A DNA stretch of 64,000 nucleotides from assembly GCA_036676475.1 (NCBI GenBank), contig JAKFCU010000026.1, positions 6,357-70,356 of the forward strand. The letters are read 5' to 3'. The notes under the pieces are model-generated. The model worked only from the letters and a program-made list of their open reading frames with translations, did no database searches and was not told the origin of the DNA. The stretch comes from LC029 sp036676475 (GTDB lineage: Bacteria; Bacillota; Bacilli; Aneurinibacillales; RAOX-1). The translations under genes and the position numbers were made by a program. This document shows positions 26,206-34,403 of this stretch, piece after piece (the first letter of the stretch is position 1; each line of letters begins with the position of its first letter).

Positions 26206-27039
26206 ATGAAAATTTTTATTTCCGCAGACATGGAAGGCATATCCGGCATCGTGGATCCATCCTACATCGATCCTGATAAGGGATCCAATTATGCGCGCGG
26301 CCGAATATTCATGACTCAGGATATTAACGCCGTTGTAGAGGCGGCTATCGAATGGGGAGCGGAAGAAATCGTGGTTGCAGATAGTCATTATAAAATGAAT
26401 AACGTGCTACTTGAGAGTTTGCACCCTAAGGCCCAGCTTTTGGCAGGTTCCCCTCGCGATTTTTCCATGATGCAAGGGCTAGACTCATCTTTTAATGCTG
26501 CTTTCTTTATCGGATATCATGCACGGCATGGAGTTCCTGGCGTATTAAGCCATACCATGTCTGGCGTGGTGAAAAACATTTATATTAATGGTGACGTTGT
26601 TGGAGAATTTGGCATTAATGCCATCTATGCCGCTCTAACAGGTGTTCCGGTATGTTTGGTATCCGGTGATGACCAAATCGCCCTAGAAGCAAAACAAATG
26701 ATTCCTGAGATAGAATCGGTAATAGTCAAGCGCGCTACTTCGCGAACTTCTGCCCTCTGTCTATCCTTAGCGGAATGCCACTGTGCGCTAAAGGAAAAAA
26801 CCAAGTTAGCGCTCGAATACGCAAAGAAGGCAAAGCCTTTTTCCGTTTCCTTGCCGCTTCAGCTCCGCATGGAATTTACTCACAGCGGACAGGCTGAACT
26901 AGCGGCTAGTGTTCCGGGAACCAGCTATAATACTGGAACAACAGAAGTTTGCTTTTCGGCAAAGGATCAATATGAGTTGTATCGGGTGATGCGTGCGATG
27001 CTTAATTTAGCCGGAACTGTGGAATTCTGCTTGACCTGA
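26206..27039 (+). CDS. dppA: D-aminopeptidase, M55 family
   Basis: 277 residues. Zn-dependent D-stereospecific aminopeptidase. Metal-binding residues are in SADMEGISG (Asp8, Glu10), the ADSHYKMNN block (His about 62), GYHARHG (about 104) and the FGINA segment with Glu133. In Bacillus subtilis DppA cleaves D-Ala-containing dipeptides imported by the Dpp system. Here it follows a peptide-binding lipoprotein by 75 bp, supporting recycling of D-amino-acid wall peptides. GGAGG site; terminator at 27067. Confidence 0.93.
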   Translation: MKIFISADMEGISGIVDPSYIDPDKGSNYARGRIFMTQDINAVVEAAIEWGAEEIVVADSHYKMNNVLLESLHPKAQLLAGSPRDFSMMQGLDSSFNAAFFIGYHARHGVPGVLSHTMSGVVKNIYINGDVVGEFGINAIYAALTGVPVCLVSGDDQIALEAKQMIPEIESVIVKRATSRTSALCLSLAECHCALKEKTKLALEYAKKAKPFSVSLPLQLRMEFTHSGQAELAASVPGTSYNTGTTEVCFSAKDQYELYRVMRAMLNLAGTVEFCLT

Positions 27040-27066
27040 TTCGAAATTTGGAGATTCTATGTAATT

Positions 27067-27120
27067 GGCCCCCTGAATAATAGGATTACCATCTTATTTA
27101 AGGGGCCTTTTCAGGGTTTT
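27067..27120. terminator. Terminator between dppA and cls
   Basis: Stem GGCCCCcT...AAGGGGCC with an AT-rich loop (27067-27107), then CTTTTCAGGGTTTT. It lies between convergent genes and may serve both. Confidence 0.65.
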
Positions 27121-27126
27121 GTATCT

Positions 27127-28707
27127 TTATAATAAGTGAGACATGAGACGGGCCACCGATTCCTTCACTTTTTTATTCGTCGGTCTCTGCGAAAATTCGA
27201 TTAGCTCTAGTTCTATACTATCTTCTAGATCCTGTTTGAAATCCTTTTCTAACCGCTCCGCTACATTCGAATCATAAATCACTCCGCTCACCTCAAAATT
27301 ATGATGAAAACTGCGAATATCGAAATTAGCCGTACCCAAAGTCGCAATTTCTCCATCTGCAATCATGATTTTGGCATGTATAAACCCTTTATGATAGGTA
27401 AAGATCCGGACTCCGGCTTCCATTAATTCAGTAAAGTAGGAACGAGAAGCCCAAAATACCACGAGATGATCAGGTATTCCCGGTACAATAATCCGTACGT
27501 CCACTCCGCTTAAAGCTGCCGTCTTCAAAGCCATCAAGATACTGTCATCAGGAATCAAATAAGGCGTTGTAATGTAAACCGTCTTCCTTGCATTCGTAAT
27601 TAATGAAAAATAGACCTTTAAGATGTATTCCCAATCGGAATCTGGACCACTGGCAGCAATTTGCACATAAAGCGGCTGCCTTGTCGTATCGTGCTTTGGA
27701 AAGTACCGTGATTCAGCTTGAACAGATCGTTTAGCCGTAAATTTCCAATCTTGCAGGAAAATCAATTGCAAAAAGTAGACAGCATCTCCTTCCACCATCA
27801 TATGGGTATCACGCCAAAAACCAAACCTCTTGCTTCGGCCCAAGTATTCATCCCCTACATTCAAGCCACCTAAAAAGCCAACCTGACCATCTATGATGGC
27901 AATTTTACGATGGTTGCGATAGTTGACTTTCCGCAAATAGGGAACGAGGATGGGAGAAAACTCTGCTACCTCAACCCCGGCTGATTCGAGCTCTAGAATA
28001 TAAGAGGGTGGGAGATGCCGGCTTCCTAACCCATCGATAATCATCCTTACTTTAATTCCTTGACGTGCCTTTATTATTAAATGAGCTTGAAGACGACGTC
28101 CAATCTCGTCATCCCGGACAATAAAAGAGATGAAATGGATATGATCCTTTGCTTGTTCTATTTGTTTAAACATGGCTTCAAAGGTTGCTTTTCCATTGGT
28201 TAATATCTCTACCCGATTAGATTGGGTCATGGGCGAACTGGCATTTTGCAGCAGAAGATAGATGATTTTATCCGGTTCTGATTGAAGGCCCAAGAAAGTT
28301 TGAGGCTCGCCATGATATGGGATATCAATCAAATGCCGGTATTCATTCAGATCTATTGTTTTGTCCCTATATTTTCGTCGCTTCCTAATATTTCTTCCTA
28401 CAAATATATAAAAAATAAATCCAATAATCGGGAAAATGGTAAGAATAACCAACCAGGCTACCGTTTTAGATGGATTTCGATTTTCTAGTACAATAATCGA
28501 TCCGATCAGAATAATAGATAGCATAAATAGAATCGTAAAAAAATGGGTAATCAAATAACTAAACGCATTCCACAAGGTGGATTGTTCTTTAAAAGTAAGG
28601 GATGGAAAAGGGGCCCATTCGGATAACTGCTCTAACAAATAGTGATAATAAATACCTAGGAAGAATCCCGATAGAAGAATAAGGACAAACATTAACTTCG
28701 ATCGCAT
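27127..28707 (-). CDS. cls: Cardiolipin synthase
   Basis: 526-residue membrane enzyme of the phospholipase D superfamily that condenses two phosphatidylglycerols to cardiolipin. Three N-terminal hydrophobic segments (about 5-25, 45-70, 82-105) precede two HKD motifs: NHRKIAIIDGQVGFLGG and HAKIMIADGEIATLGTAN. The length and order match Bacillus ClsA. AAAGGAG site 6 nt before the ATG. Transcribed divergently from the Fur-family gene. Confidence 0.95.
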   Translation of the reverse strand: MRSKLMFVLILLSGFFLGIYYHYLLEQLSEWAPFPSLTFKEQSTLWNAFSYLITHFFTILFMLSIILIGSIIVLENRNPSKTVAWLVILTIFPIIGFIFYIFVGRNIRKRRKYRDKTIDLNEYRHLIDIPYHGEPQTFLGLQSEPDKIIYLLLQNASSPMTQSNRVEILTNGKATFEAMFKQIEQAKDHIHFISFIVRDDEIGRRLQAHLIIKARQGIKVRMIIDGLGSRHLPPSYILELESAGVEVAEFSPILVPYLRKVNYRNHRKIAIIDGQVGFLGGLNVGDEYLGRSKRFGFWRDTHMMVEGDAVYFLQLIFLQDWKFTAKRSVQAESRYFPKHDTTRQPLYVQIAASGPDSDWEYILKVYFSLITNARKTVYITTPYLIPDDSILMALKTAALSGVDVRIIVPGIPDHLVVFWASRSYFTELMEAGVRIFTYHKGFIHAKIMIADGEIATLGTANFDIRSFHHNFEVSGVIYDSNVAERLEKDFKQDLEDSIELELIEFSQRPTNKKVKESVARLMSHLL

Positions 28708-28823
28708 GAGGCACTCCTTTCTTCATGATCAAAATTCGGCCTTCTAAGGTTAAATCCACCCATAATAGAAAAAAATATCGATTAGTAACAGTTTACCCTG
28801 TCTCTCCATGAAATAGCTTTTTT

Positions 28824-28868
28824 CACTTATAGAAAGTATTATACGCATAAGGCTGCACTAGCAGCTGG
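28824..28868 (-). repeat. 51-bp palindromic repeat, copy 3 (diverged)
   Basis: CACTTATAGAAAGTATTATACGCATAAGGC is kept, but the inner hairpin has changed to GCTGCACTAGCAGC, with compensating changes that keep a stem (GCTGC / GCAGC). Located between the divergent genes cls and fur-like. Confidence 0.8.
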
Positions 28869-28894
28869 AGGACAAAAAAAACTGACTTTTTATT

Positions 28895-28907
28895 TGTAAT
28901 TATTACA
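28895..28907. promoter_or_regulatory. Fur/PerR/Zur-type operator
   Basis: Perfect 6-1-6 inverted repeat TGTAAT-T-ATTACA about 100 bp before the Fur-family gene. The TAATnATTA core is shared by Fur, PerR and Zur boxes of Bacillales. Likely autoregulation. Confidence 0.65.
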
Positions 28908-29005
28908 TTTACATTATATACTATTAAGTATACTCATTCTTAATAAAAAAACAATCCTAATGTAGTATGATTATGGATAAGTCATCATATGGAGGTATTG
29001 ATCTT

Positions 29006-29434
29006 ATGAAGGAGAACTTAATTGACCTTGTCATAGAAAAAATCAAGGAAAAGGGCGGCCGAGTTACGATTCAACGATTGGCCATCATCAATGTTCTGCT
29101 TAGACTAGATCACCCCACAGCAGAAGAGATTTATCAATTTATGAAAAAGGAGTTTCCTACTCTCTCCTTTACTACGGTCTATAACACCCTTCATTCCTTG
29201 CATGAAATGGGGATTCTTCGGGAATACCATTTCGGTGAGGCATCGCGATTTGAAATGGCTGAAGAAAATCACCATCACTTTCTTTGCATGAGTTGCGGCA
29301 AAATGGAAGACATTCCTCACCAGGGTATCGAAATTATCCCAAGTGAAACCATTTCAGCTCAATTTCGTATTTTATCAACTGAAGTCGTGTTAAAAGGCAT
29401 CTGTCCGTCTTGCCATCAAAAGTCTGATCATTAG
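29006..29434 (+). CDS. Fur-family metalloregulator (PerR/Zur-like)
   Basis: 142 residues. N-terminal winged helix (RVTIQRLAIINVLLRLDHPTAEEIYQ...TTVYNTLHSLHEMGIL), then a dimerisation domain with regulatory metal ligands in NHHHFLCMSCGKMEDI and two CxxC structural zinc knuckles (CMSC and CPSC). Whether it senses peroxide (PerR), zinc or iron cannot be settled from sequence; the HHH cluster and ASRFEM segment look most PerR-like. ATG at 29006 follows GGAGG by 10 nt. A matching operator lies upstream. Confidence 0.88.
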   Translation: MKENLIDLVIEKIKEKGGRVTIQRLAIINVLLRLDHPTAEEIYQFMKKEFPTLSFTTVYNTLHSLHEMGILREYHFGEASRFEMAEENHHHFLCMSCGKMEDIPHQGIEIIPSETISAQFRILSTEVVLKGICPSCHQKSDH

Positions 29435-29462
29435 TTGTTTCCGATTTCTTATAAACCAAATG

Positions 29463-29499
29463 GAAAAACCTAGGTCTATTTTTGGACCTAGGTTTTTCA
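29463..29499. terminator. Bidirectional terminator
   Basis: Perfect stem AAAACCTAGGTC / GACCTAGGTTTT with an 8-nt loop and T tails on both strands, between the convergent fur-like and uspA genes. Confidence 0.88.
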
Positions 29500-29518
29500 T
29501 GTGAACCTCTTCTTTATT

Positions 29519-29959
29519 CTATTTCACTATAAATACGGGACAAGTGGATTTTTGAACGACATAATGGCTGACACTACCCAAGAATAGCTCTTGCAAGCCA
29601 CTCAAGCCACGACTTCCCATAACAACCAGATCCGAATCATTTTGTTTTATAAAATCAATGATGGTATGAGTCGGACTTCCTTCTAAAACAAATGTTCTGG
29701 TTTTGTTTGGAAGATCCTTCAGTTTTTCCTCCACTTGATTCAACATTTCTTTTGCTGCAGAAATATATCCTTCTCTTACACGGTCGTCACTATATACCCC
29801 ATAATAAGCGATATTAGATGGGACACTTACAACCGTAATCACATCTAACTCGATTCTTCCATCTTGTTTAGCTAGCATAATGGCAGTCTCTAGTGCTTTT
29901 TTGCTTAGCTCAGAATCATCATAAGGTACAGCAATACGAGAACATACGGTCAACATCAT
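29519..29959 (-). CDS. Universal stress protein
   Basis: 146 residues of the UspA family, a Rossmann-like nucleotide-binding dimer. N-terminal IAVPYDDSELSKKALE and the ATP-binding signature GSRGLSGLQELFLGSVS (G-2x-G-9x-G-S) near residue 120 show the ATP-binding subclass. The ATG at 29959 is chosen because AGGGAG lies 7-8 nt upstream. Confidence 0.92.
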   Translation of the reverse strand: MMLTVCSRIAVPYDDSELSKKALETAIMLAKQDGRIELDVITVVSVPSNIAYYGVYSDDRVREGYISAAKEMLNQVEEKLKDLPNKTRTFVLEGSPTHTIIDFIKQNDSDLVVMGSRGLSGLQELFLGSVSHYVVQKSTCPVFIVK

Positions 29960-30092
29960 TCTCATCTCCCTAAAAGGATTTTTTTTCCACTTTCATTATA
30001 CATCCAGTCTTGTTTAATATCTGTGAATAAATTGTGTTTTTTGGAGAGCTATAGTGTAATGATAGGTAGGGATAAAAGAAAGGAATGGGGTC

Positions 30093-30506
30093 ATGTACCA
30101 TCGGCTTTACATTGAGTTTTTCTATTTCTTTAATATAGAACGGGACTATTATGAATGTCATGAAGTGATGGAAGAATACTGGATGAGCGAGGGGAAAAAC
30201 AGACTGTTGCAAGCTCTCTTGCAGGTTGCGGTTGGCCTTCATCATTTTCGAAACAGCAATGTCGGCGGAGCTATCAAATTATTAGAACAAGCGATGGAGA
30301 AACATGGTGAGCATTGGGATGGGGCATTGGGGATTGATAAACAAGGGCTGTTTACTGACGTGAAGGCGTACCTTGAACGATTATACCACTACGAAGACCA
30401 CCCTTTTCCCTTCTATGACCTCACGATTGCAATTACAGACTCCCAGTTACTTGAAAAGGTCGTTCATTGCATTCCTGAAGGGGTTGCGGATGAGGATAAG
30501 TATTAA
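30093..30506 (+). CDS. DUF309-family protein
   Basis: 137 residues, all-helical. The DUF309 signature is clear: ERDYYECHEVMEEYWM (about 17-32) with the conserved ECHE, and LLQALLQVAVGLHHFRNSNVGGAIKLL. The ECHEVxE and HH residues suggest a metal or small-ligand site, but no biochemical role is established to my knowledge. AAAGGA site. Single gene. Confidence 0.88.
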   Translation: MYHRLYIEFFYFFNIERDYYECHEVMEEYWMSEGKNRLLQALLQVAVGLHHFRNSNVGGAIKLLEQAMEKHGEHWDGALGIDKQGLFTDVKAYLERLYHYEDHPFPFYDLTIAITDSQLLEKVVHCIPEGVADEDKY

Positions 30507-30554
30507 GGAAAGTCGTAAAATCAAGTGTTGGTAAGACCATAAACGGAAACATTG

Positions 30555-30581
30555 AAAAAAGCCCCCTGTTCATAGAGGGCG
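30555..30581 (-). terminator. Terminator of the C39-like gene
   Basis: On minus: GCCCTCT-ATGAAC-AGGGGGC followed by TTTTTTC, directly at the stop codon of 30583. Confidence 0.75.
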
Positions 30582-30582
30582 T

Positions 30583-31365
30583 CTAATGTTGGAATACATA
30601 TAGATGTTTTTCATCCACAAGGGTCAGCGCCTGACTGCCCATCTGCTTCCAACTTTCCATGAAGCTTTGCTTGGAGACCTTGAATCCCTTAGCCCCTGTT
30701 AATGGATCATTAAGATAAACATGCTGCTCATCAAACCCGACCAACAGTACCGCATGCTCCTGGAAGGTGGCTTGGATCGTTCGGTCATCCTTCTTCCACG
30801 TAACCCACTGATTGGTGGGCTGAAACGAAACCGTCGTCCACACCACTACTGGACTGCCTTGATCGATTGCCCACTCTAAAGCGGAAAAGTCCCTTCCGGT
30901 TAAGTCAACCGCCTTATCAGGCATATATTCTTTCAACAGATCATAAAGGGGCTTATGATAGACGCCATAGCCTTTTTGTTTTCCTTTGATGTCACCGACA
31001 AATCCTTCAAGCGGATCCCCCCATTGAGAAATTTGCTTCAGAGAGGTCCCTTGAAAAGGAGTAGGATCCTTTCTCACCTTTTCCGCAAGCTCCATTTTAT
31101 CAATGGGATAGCCCGCTGAGGTAAGGAGCATCGATAGACTTGTCACTTCACATCCATTATACAGCTCAGGAAGCTGTTTGATGGGCGGAACATCTAATAC
31201 GGCCTTGGCCGATCGGCTCCCTACTAGATCCTTCAAGCTAAGCGTTTTCGATTGGACTTGCTTCATTTCTTCAGCTCTTAATTTTACAATTGGACTGACT
31301 GTTTCCTCCTGGTAGAGGAAAAAGGAAACGAATAAAGTAACGGATAAAAATACCATTTTTTTCAT
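30583..31365 (-). CDS. Secreted C39-like cysteine peptidase
   Basis: 260 residues. A signal peptide or anchor (residues 1-18) is followed by a peptidase_C39_2/YvpB-like papain-fold domain: catalytic Cys in LYNGCEVTSLSMLL (about residue 72), His in EHAVLLVGFD (about 204) and the Asn/Asp in VYLNDPLTG. Extracellular; substrate unknown. Opposed to C39 bacteriocin exporters there is no transporter domain. Confidence 0.85.
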   Translation of the reverse strand: MKKMVFLSVTLFVSFFLYQEETVSPIVKLRAEEMKQVQSKTLSLKDLVGSRSAKAVLDVPPIKQLPELYNGCEVTSLSMLLTSAGYPIDKMELAEKVRKDPTPFQGTSLKQISQWGDPLEGFVGDIKGKQKGYGVYHKPLYDLLKEYMPDKAVDLTGRDFSALEWAIDQGSPVVVWTTVSFQPTNQWVTWKKDDRTIQATFQEHAVLLVGFDEQHVYLNDPLTGAKGFKVSKQSFMESWKQMGSQALTLVDEKHLYVFQH

Positions 31366-31374
31366 AATGACCTC

Positions 31375-31422
31375 AAAAAAAGAAATTCTGCTTATACTTA
31401 CTTCGACAGAATTTCTTTTTTT
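31375..31422 (-). terminator. Strong terminator after the nuclease gene
   Basis: 16-bp arms of A7GAAATTCTG / CAGAATTTCT7, loop of 16 nt, T7 tail on both strands. It separates the nuclease gene from the C39-like gene. Confidence 0.88.
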
Positions 31423-31427
31423 CCTGC

Positions 31428-32117
31428 TTATTCACTTAAACAGCCTGAAACCTTACACATTCTCCTTCCACTATCGATCGCTTCCTTCTCCGTTGAGAAC
31501 TCGAGCAAATTCTGCTTCTCAATCCCATCCGCACCAGGACATCCTTTTTCGTGATACACCTTGGAGTTTCTGGACGCAACAAAACCAACAACGGTCCCTT
31601 TTTCACTTATACCATCATCCGCTTTCCCCCAAAGTCCTAATTGCTCCTCCCTCGCTTGCTTCTGCAGCTGCAACAGATACTCGGCATGCTCAGGGTTATC
31701 CTTAAACGTATAAACTTGGGCATATCCTTTCGCCACCAATTCCCCATTCACGAAGGTACCATCGGGAAGCCAAACCCAGGCCAACCACCGTCCGTACTTA
31801 TCTTGAGGGGTTTGTCCCCATTGCAGTAAGACTTTCTTTCCCTCCAGCATCTTTTTTACATATTGGCTTGCTTCTTTCCCATAGAATTCTACTTTTCGGC
31901 GAGGATCGACGGACTCCGGTGTATTAATCCCAATCATTCTTACTTTTTGCCCATTACCGATGACAAAGGTATCACCGTCGACCACCCGTTTTACTAAGGC
32001 TTCCTTAGCCTCTTTCGGGATTCCTAACTGACCTGTCGCCCGCGGAGAAGCCATACAGCCAGAAAGCAGCATCATCATGACAAGGGTTAAGATCAATTTT
32101 CTAGTCACTTTTTTCAC
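31428..32117 (-). CDS. Thermonuclease-like lipoprotein with Ada-type metal-binding tail
   Basis: About 229 residues. Lipobox LSGC (Cys about 21); staphylococcal-nuclease domain (about 42-160: KRVVDGDTFVIGNGQKVRMIGINTPES, the QDKYGRWLAWVW catalytic strand and AKGYAQVY); C-terminal Zn-binding domain of the Ada type (VYHEKGCPGADGIEKQNL...GRRMCKVSGC). Extracellular, Ca2+-dependent DNA/RNA cleavage is expected. I prefer GTG at 32117, spaced 5 nt from AAGGA; ATG at 32123 abuts that site. Confidence 0.9.
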   Translation of the reverse strand: MKKVTRKLILTLVMMMLLSGCMASPRATGQLGIPKEAKEALVKRVVDGDTFVIGNGQKVRMIGINTPESVDPRRKVEFYGKEASQYVKKMLEGKKVLLQWGQTPQDKYGRWLAWVWLPDGTFVNGELVAKGYAQVYTFKDNPEHAEYLLQLQKQAREEQLGLWGKADDGISEKGTVVGFVASRNSKVYHEKGCPGADGIEKQNLLEFSTEKEAIDSGRRMCKVSGCLSE

Positions 32118-32251
32118 CCCCATCCTTGTTGAAAAATGTTTTTGTTAAATCTTCGTATAAAATGAAAAATATCTTGGGAAGATATCCTAAGATAAGATAT
32201 ACTGTTAATAGCCTTATCACAGATGGTAAGGAATGGAAAGGAGAATTTGAT

Positions 32252-32548
32252 ATGGATATTGAGGTAGGCGAAATCTTTACCCTAATTGACGAAAACGACG
32301 AAGAACAAGAGGTAGAAGTTCTTGGCATGTTAGACATCGAAGAATCCACTTATATTGCGGTCAGCTTCGTGCAAGAAATTGAAGACAACGAGGATGAGGA
32401 TATCGATGTTTTCTTCCTCCGTGTAGATAATGAAGGAGAATTAGCCGCTATCGAAAGTGATGAAGAATTTGAAAAAGTGTCCAAAGCTTTCGAAGAAGCC
32501 ATGGCAGACGAACACTGCTGCGACGACCCGGATCATCATCACGAATAA
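32252..32548 (+). CDS. DUF1292-family protein
   Basis: 98 residues, strongly acidic. DUF1292 (YrzB-like) core: GEIFTLIDENDEEQEVEVLGMLDIEESTYIAVSFV...FFLRVDNEGELAAIESDEEFEKV. The tail CCDDPDHHHE looks metal-binding, as seen in many members. Start at 32252 has AAAGGAG 8 nt upstream; 42 further in-frame codons upstream are unsupported. Here it stands alone rather than in the usual alaS-yrrK neighbourhood, suggesting a paralogue. Confidence 0.88.
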   Translation: MDIEVGEIFTLIDENDEEQEVEVLGMLDIEESTYIAVSFVQEIEDNEDEDIDVFFLRVDNEGELAAIESDEEFEKVSKAFEEAMADEHCCDDPDHHHE

Positions 32549-32561
32549 CAAGATGACCGAA

Positions 32562-32601
32562 CGAATCCCCCTTGTGTCAAAACAGGGGGATTCTTATTTA
32601 C
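32562..32601 (+). terminator. Terminator of the DUF1292 gene
   Basis: Stem GAATCCCCCtTGT / ACAgGGGGATTC followed by TTATTT, 14 bp after the stop codon. Confidence 0.85.
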
Positions 32602-32617
32602 CAGAGGATCCGCTTTA

Positions 32618-32668
32618 CACTTATCAGTCAAGTTTTATACGCATAAGGCTACGCCAGTAGCTTTCTTA
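32618..32668 (-). repeat. 51-bp palindromic repeat, copy 4
   Basis: Complete copy, CACTTATCAGTCAAGTTTTATA... to TTTCTTA, in direct tandem with the next copy. It lies between convergent genes. Confidence 0.92.
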
Positions 32669-32719
32669 CACTTATCGGTCAAGTATTATACGCATAAGGC
32701 TACGCCAGTAGCTTTCTTA
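32669..32719 (-). repeat. 51-bp palindromic repeat, copy 5
   Basis: Complete consensus-like copy. Its last three bases TTA (32717-32719) are the stop codon TAA of the ypsA gene on the minus strand. Confidence 0.93.
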
Positions 32720-33268
32720 CCATGACTGGTTCATGTCCTCAACCAAATTTTGCAGCTCATCCGGGTCCATAATCCATAGCTGATAATCCCCGCGATCCTG
32801 CTTCTTTTTTGCTTCTACGATGTAATACCAAGGATGAGTTTTTTCTGCACCATTGAAAAATGTAATCATCCCTTCACTTCTCTCTACCAAAAACCGGTTC
32901 TTCTGAGCTAGCTGCCACGGTTGGACATACTCCCGTTTGGAAATATAGTCCACATAATCCGCACCGCTAAGCACTTCATGATATACTTCTTGCGACTCTT
33001 CCTTCCATTGCTTTTCCTGATCGAAATAAGGAAGGAGCATCGCCAGCTTCATCTGCGGATAATCCCTTTTCAGCTCCAATGCCCATTGGGCTCCATAAAG
33101 TTCTAATCCCTGGGCTCCACTATTGAGAAACCATTCCACTCCTTCATCTTCTATCGCTTGAATCATTTTCCGCTGATACGCCAGCTTCAAATAAGGGAAG
33201 GCCGGATGCTTCTCACTCCAGAGCCCAATTTCATGCTTTTTATGTCCTGTAATGATCATTGTTTTCAT
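32717..33268 (-). CDS. ypsA: DUF1273/YpsA-family SLOG protein
   Basis: 183 residues. The YpsA pattern is clear: MIITGHKKHEIGLW at the N-terminus, WFLNSGAQGLELYGAQWALELKRDYPQMKLAMLLPYFDQEKQW, and ERSEGMITFFNG. SLOG-fold nucleotide-ligand binders of this kind affect cell division in Firmicutes (YpsA in B. subtilis). The stop codon is contributed by a 51-bp repeat copy, so the very C-terminus (NQSW) may have been reset by the repeat's insertion. No good ribosome site seen. Confidence 0.88.
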   Translation of the reverse strand: MKTMIITGHKKHEIGLWSEKHPAFPYLKLAYQRKMIQAIEDEGVEWFLNSGAQGLELYGAQWALELKRDYPQMKLAMLLPYFDQEKQWKEESQEVYHEVLSGADYVDYISKREYVQPWQLAQKNRFLVERSEGMITFFNGAEKTHPWYYIVEAKKKQDRGDYQLWIMDPDELQNLVEDMNQSW

Positions 33269-33276
33269 ATAGATGC

Positions 33277-33471
33277 TTATGAACCCTTGCTCTTCTTTGC
33301 TTGCAAATGGGCCTGAAACGCTTCTTCCGCCATTCGGTCATAATCCACCTTAAACTTCCCACGCGCTGTCTGCACAATCGCAATGAAAATGGCCCCTGCA
33401 AATACCGTAATAATAAACACGCCCAAGATAAACATGGCGATCATCTTGGGACTGCTGAACATAACAGCCAC
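33277..33471 (-). CDS. Small single-pass membrane protein
   Basis: 64 residues: one hydrophobic helix (about 9-33, IAMFILGVFIITVFAGAIFIAIV), then a basic cytoplasmic tail. GTG start preceded by GGAGG at 7 nt. It lies between ypsA and nfo in the same direction, 8 bp from ypsA, so likely co-transcribed. Function unknown. Confidence 0.65.
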   Translation of the reverse strand: MAVMFSSPKMIAMFILGVFIITVFAGAIFIAIVQTARGKFKVDYDRMAEEAFQAHLQAKKSKGS

Positions 33472-33500
33472 TCCGACCCCTCCTCTCGACCCTTATTATA

Positions 33501-34337
33501 TCATAGCGGTGGGACCAGGGAGTAGACATAGCGGATTTCATCCTGATGGGTATACAAATGAGATTCTGGAGTTTCCAATACCATCGGAACCCCTTGTACT
33601 ACCGATGAATTCAGCAAGCTTTCGAAGGCGGCTTCTCCTATATGCCCTTTGCCAATGTTCGCATGCCGGTCACGAAAGGAGCCGCAGGGATAAGCGGAAT
33701 CATTGAGATGGATCGCCTTCAAATGGGAAAAATAGTCTAGTTCTTTTCCTTTTGCTATTACCTTCTCCCCATTATCTCCGTTCCATAATGCACTGGCAAA
33801 AGCATGGCAGGTATCCAAACAAAATCCGATCTTCCCGGACACATCCGTCAGCTTGCGAATCTGAACCAGTTCCTCTAGTGTCGTCCCCATGCGAATGCCT
33901 TGGCCTGCGTTATTTTCAATCAATACCAACGCCTCTCCCCCCCAATTCACAAGGAGTTCATTGAGCATTTCAATCATCAGCTTATAACCCTCTAATGGAT
34001 CTGTTCCCTTATACTTGCCAAAGTGTACCACCAATCCAAGGGAATGACAGGCTTCCACGATTTCTAAATCATTCTTTAAGGAATCACAGATGTCCTTTCG
34101 CAACTTTTTATCCGGCTCCGCTATATTGACCGGATAAGGAGCATGAGCGATCGACATCAAACCATGCTGCTGGCAAAATCGCGCACAATTCTCCGTATCG
34201 TTTTTATCAAACGATTTCCTCTTTAGGCTCCTTGGATTCTTGGGGAAATATTGAAAGGCACCGGCCCCTATTTGGGCCGCATACTGAGCCGCTGCCAAAT
34301 ACCCATTTCGGATGCTGACGTGACTGCCGATTTTCAT
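33501..34337 (-). CDS. nfo: Endonuclease IV (AP endonuclease)
   Basis: 278-residue TIM-barrel AP endonuclease family 2 enzyme with a trinuclear zinc centre: MKIGSHVSIRNG, AHAPYPVNIAEP, VLIENNAGQG, GFCLDTCHAFAS, HLNDS and GSFRDRHANIGKGHIG carry the metal-binding His/Glu/Asp residues. Cuts 5' of abasic sites in base-excision repair. AAGGAGG site. It is close to the SOS genes yolD-uvrX but has a separate start region; no LexA box was seen before it. Confidence 0.95.
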   Translation of the reverse strand: MKIGSHVSIRNGYLAAAQYAAQIGAGAFQYFPKNPRSLKRKSFDKNDTENCARFCQQHGLMSIAHAPYPVNIAEPDKKLRKDICDSLKNDLEIVEACHSLGLVVHFGKYKGTDPLEGYKLMIEMLNELLVNWGGEALVLIENNAGQGIRMGTTLEELVQIRKLTDVSGKIGFCLDTCHAFASALWNGDNGEKVIAKGKELDYFSHLKAIHLNDSAYPCGSFRDRHANIGKGHIGEAAFESLLNSSVVQGVPMVLETPESHLYTHQDEIRYVYSLVPPL

Positions 34338-34403
34338 AGGTTCCTCCTTGCTATCCCGCCTTTACCTCAACTCACACCCCATTATTTCTGTTTACTTGCG
34401 ATT

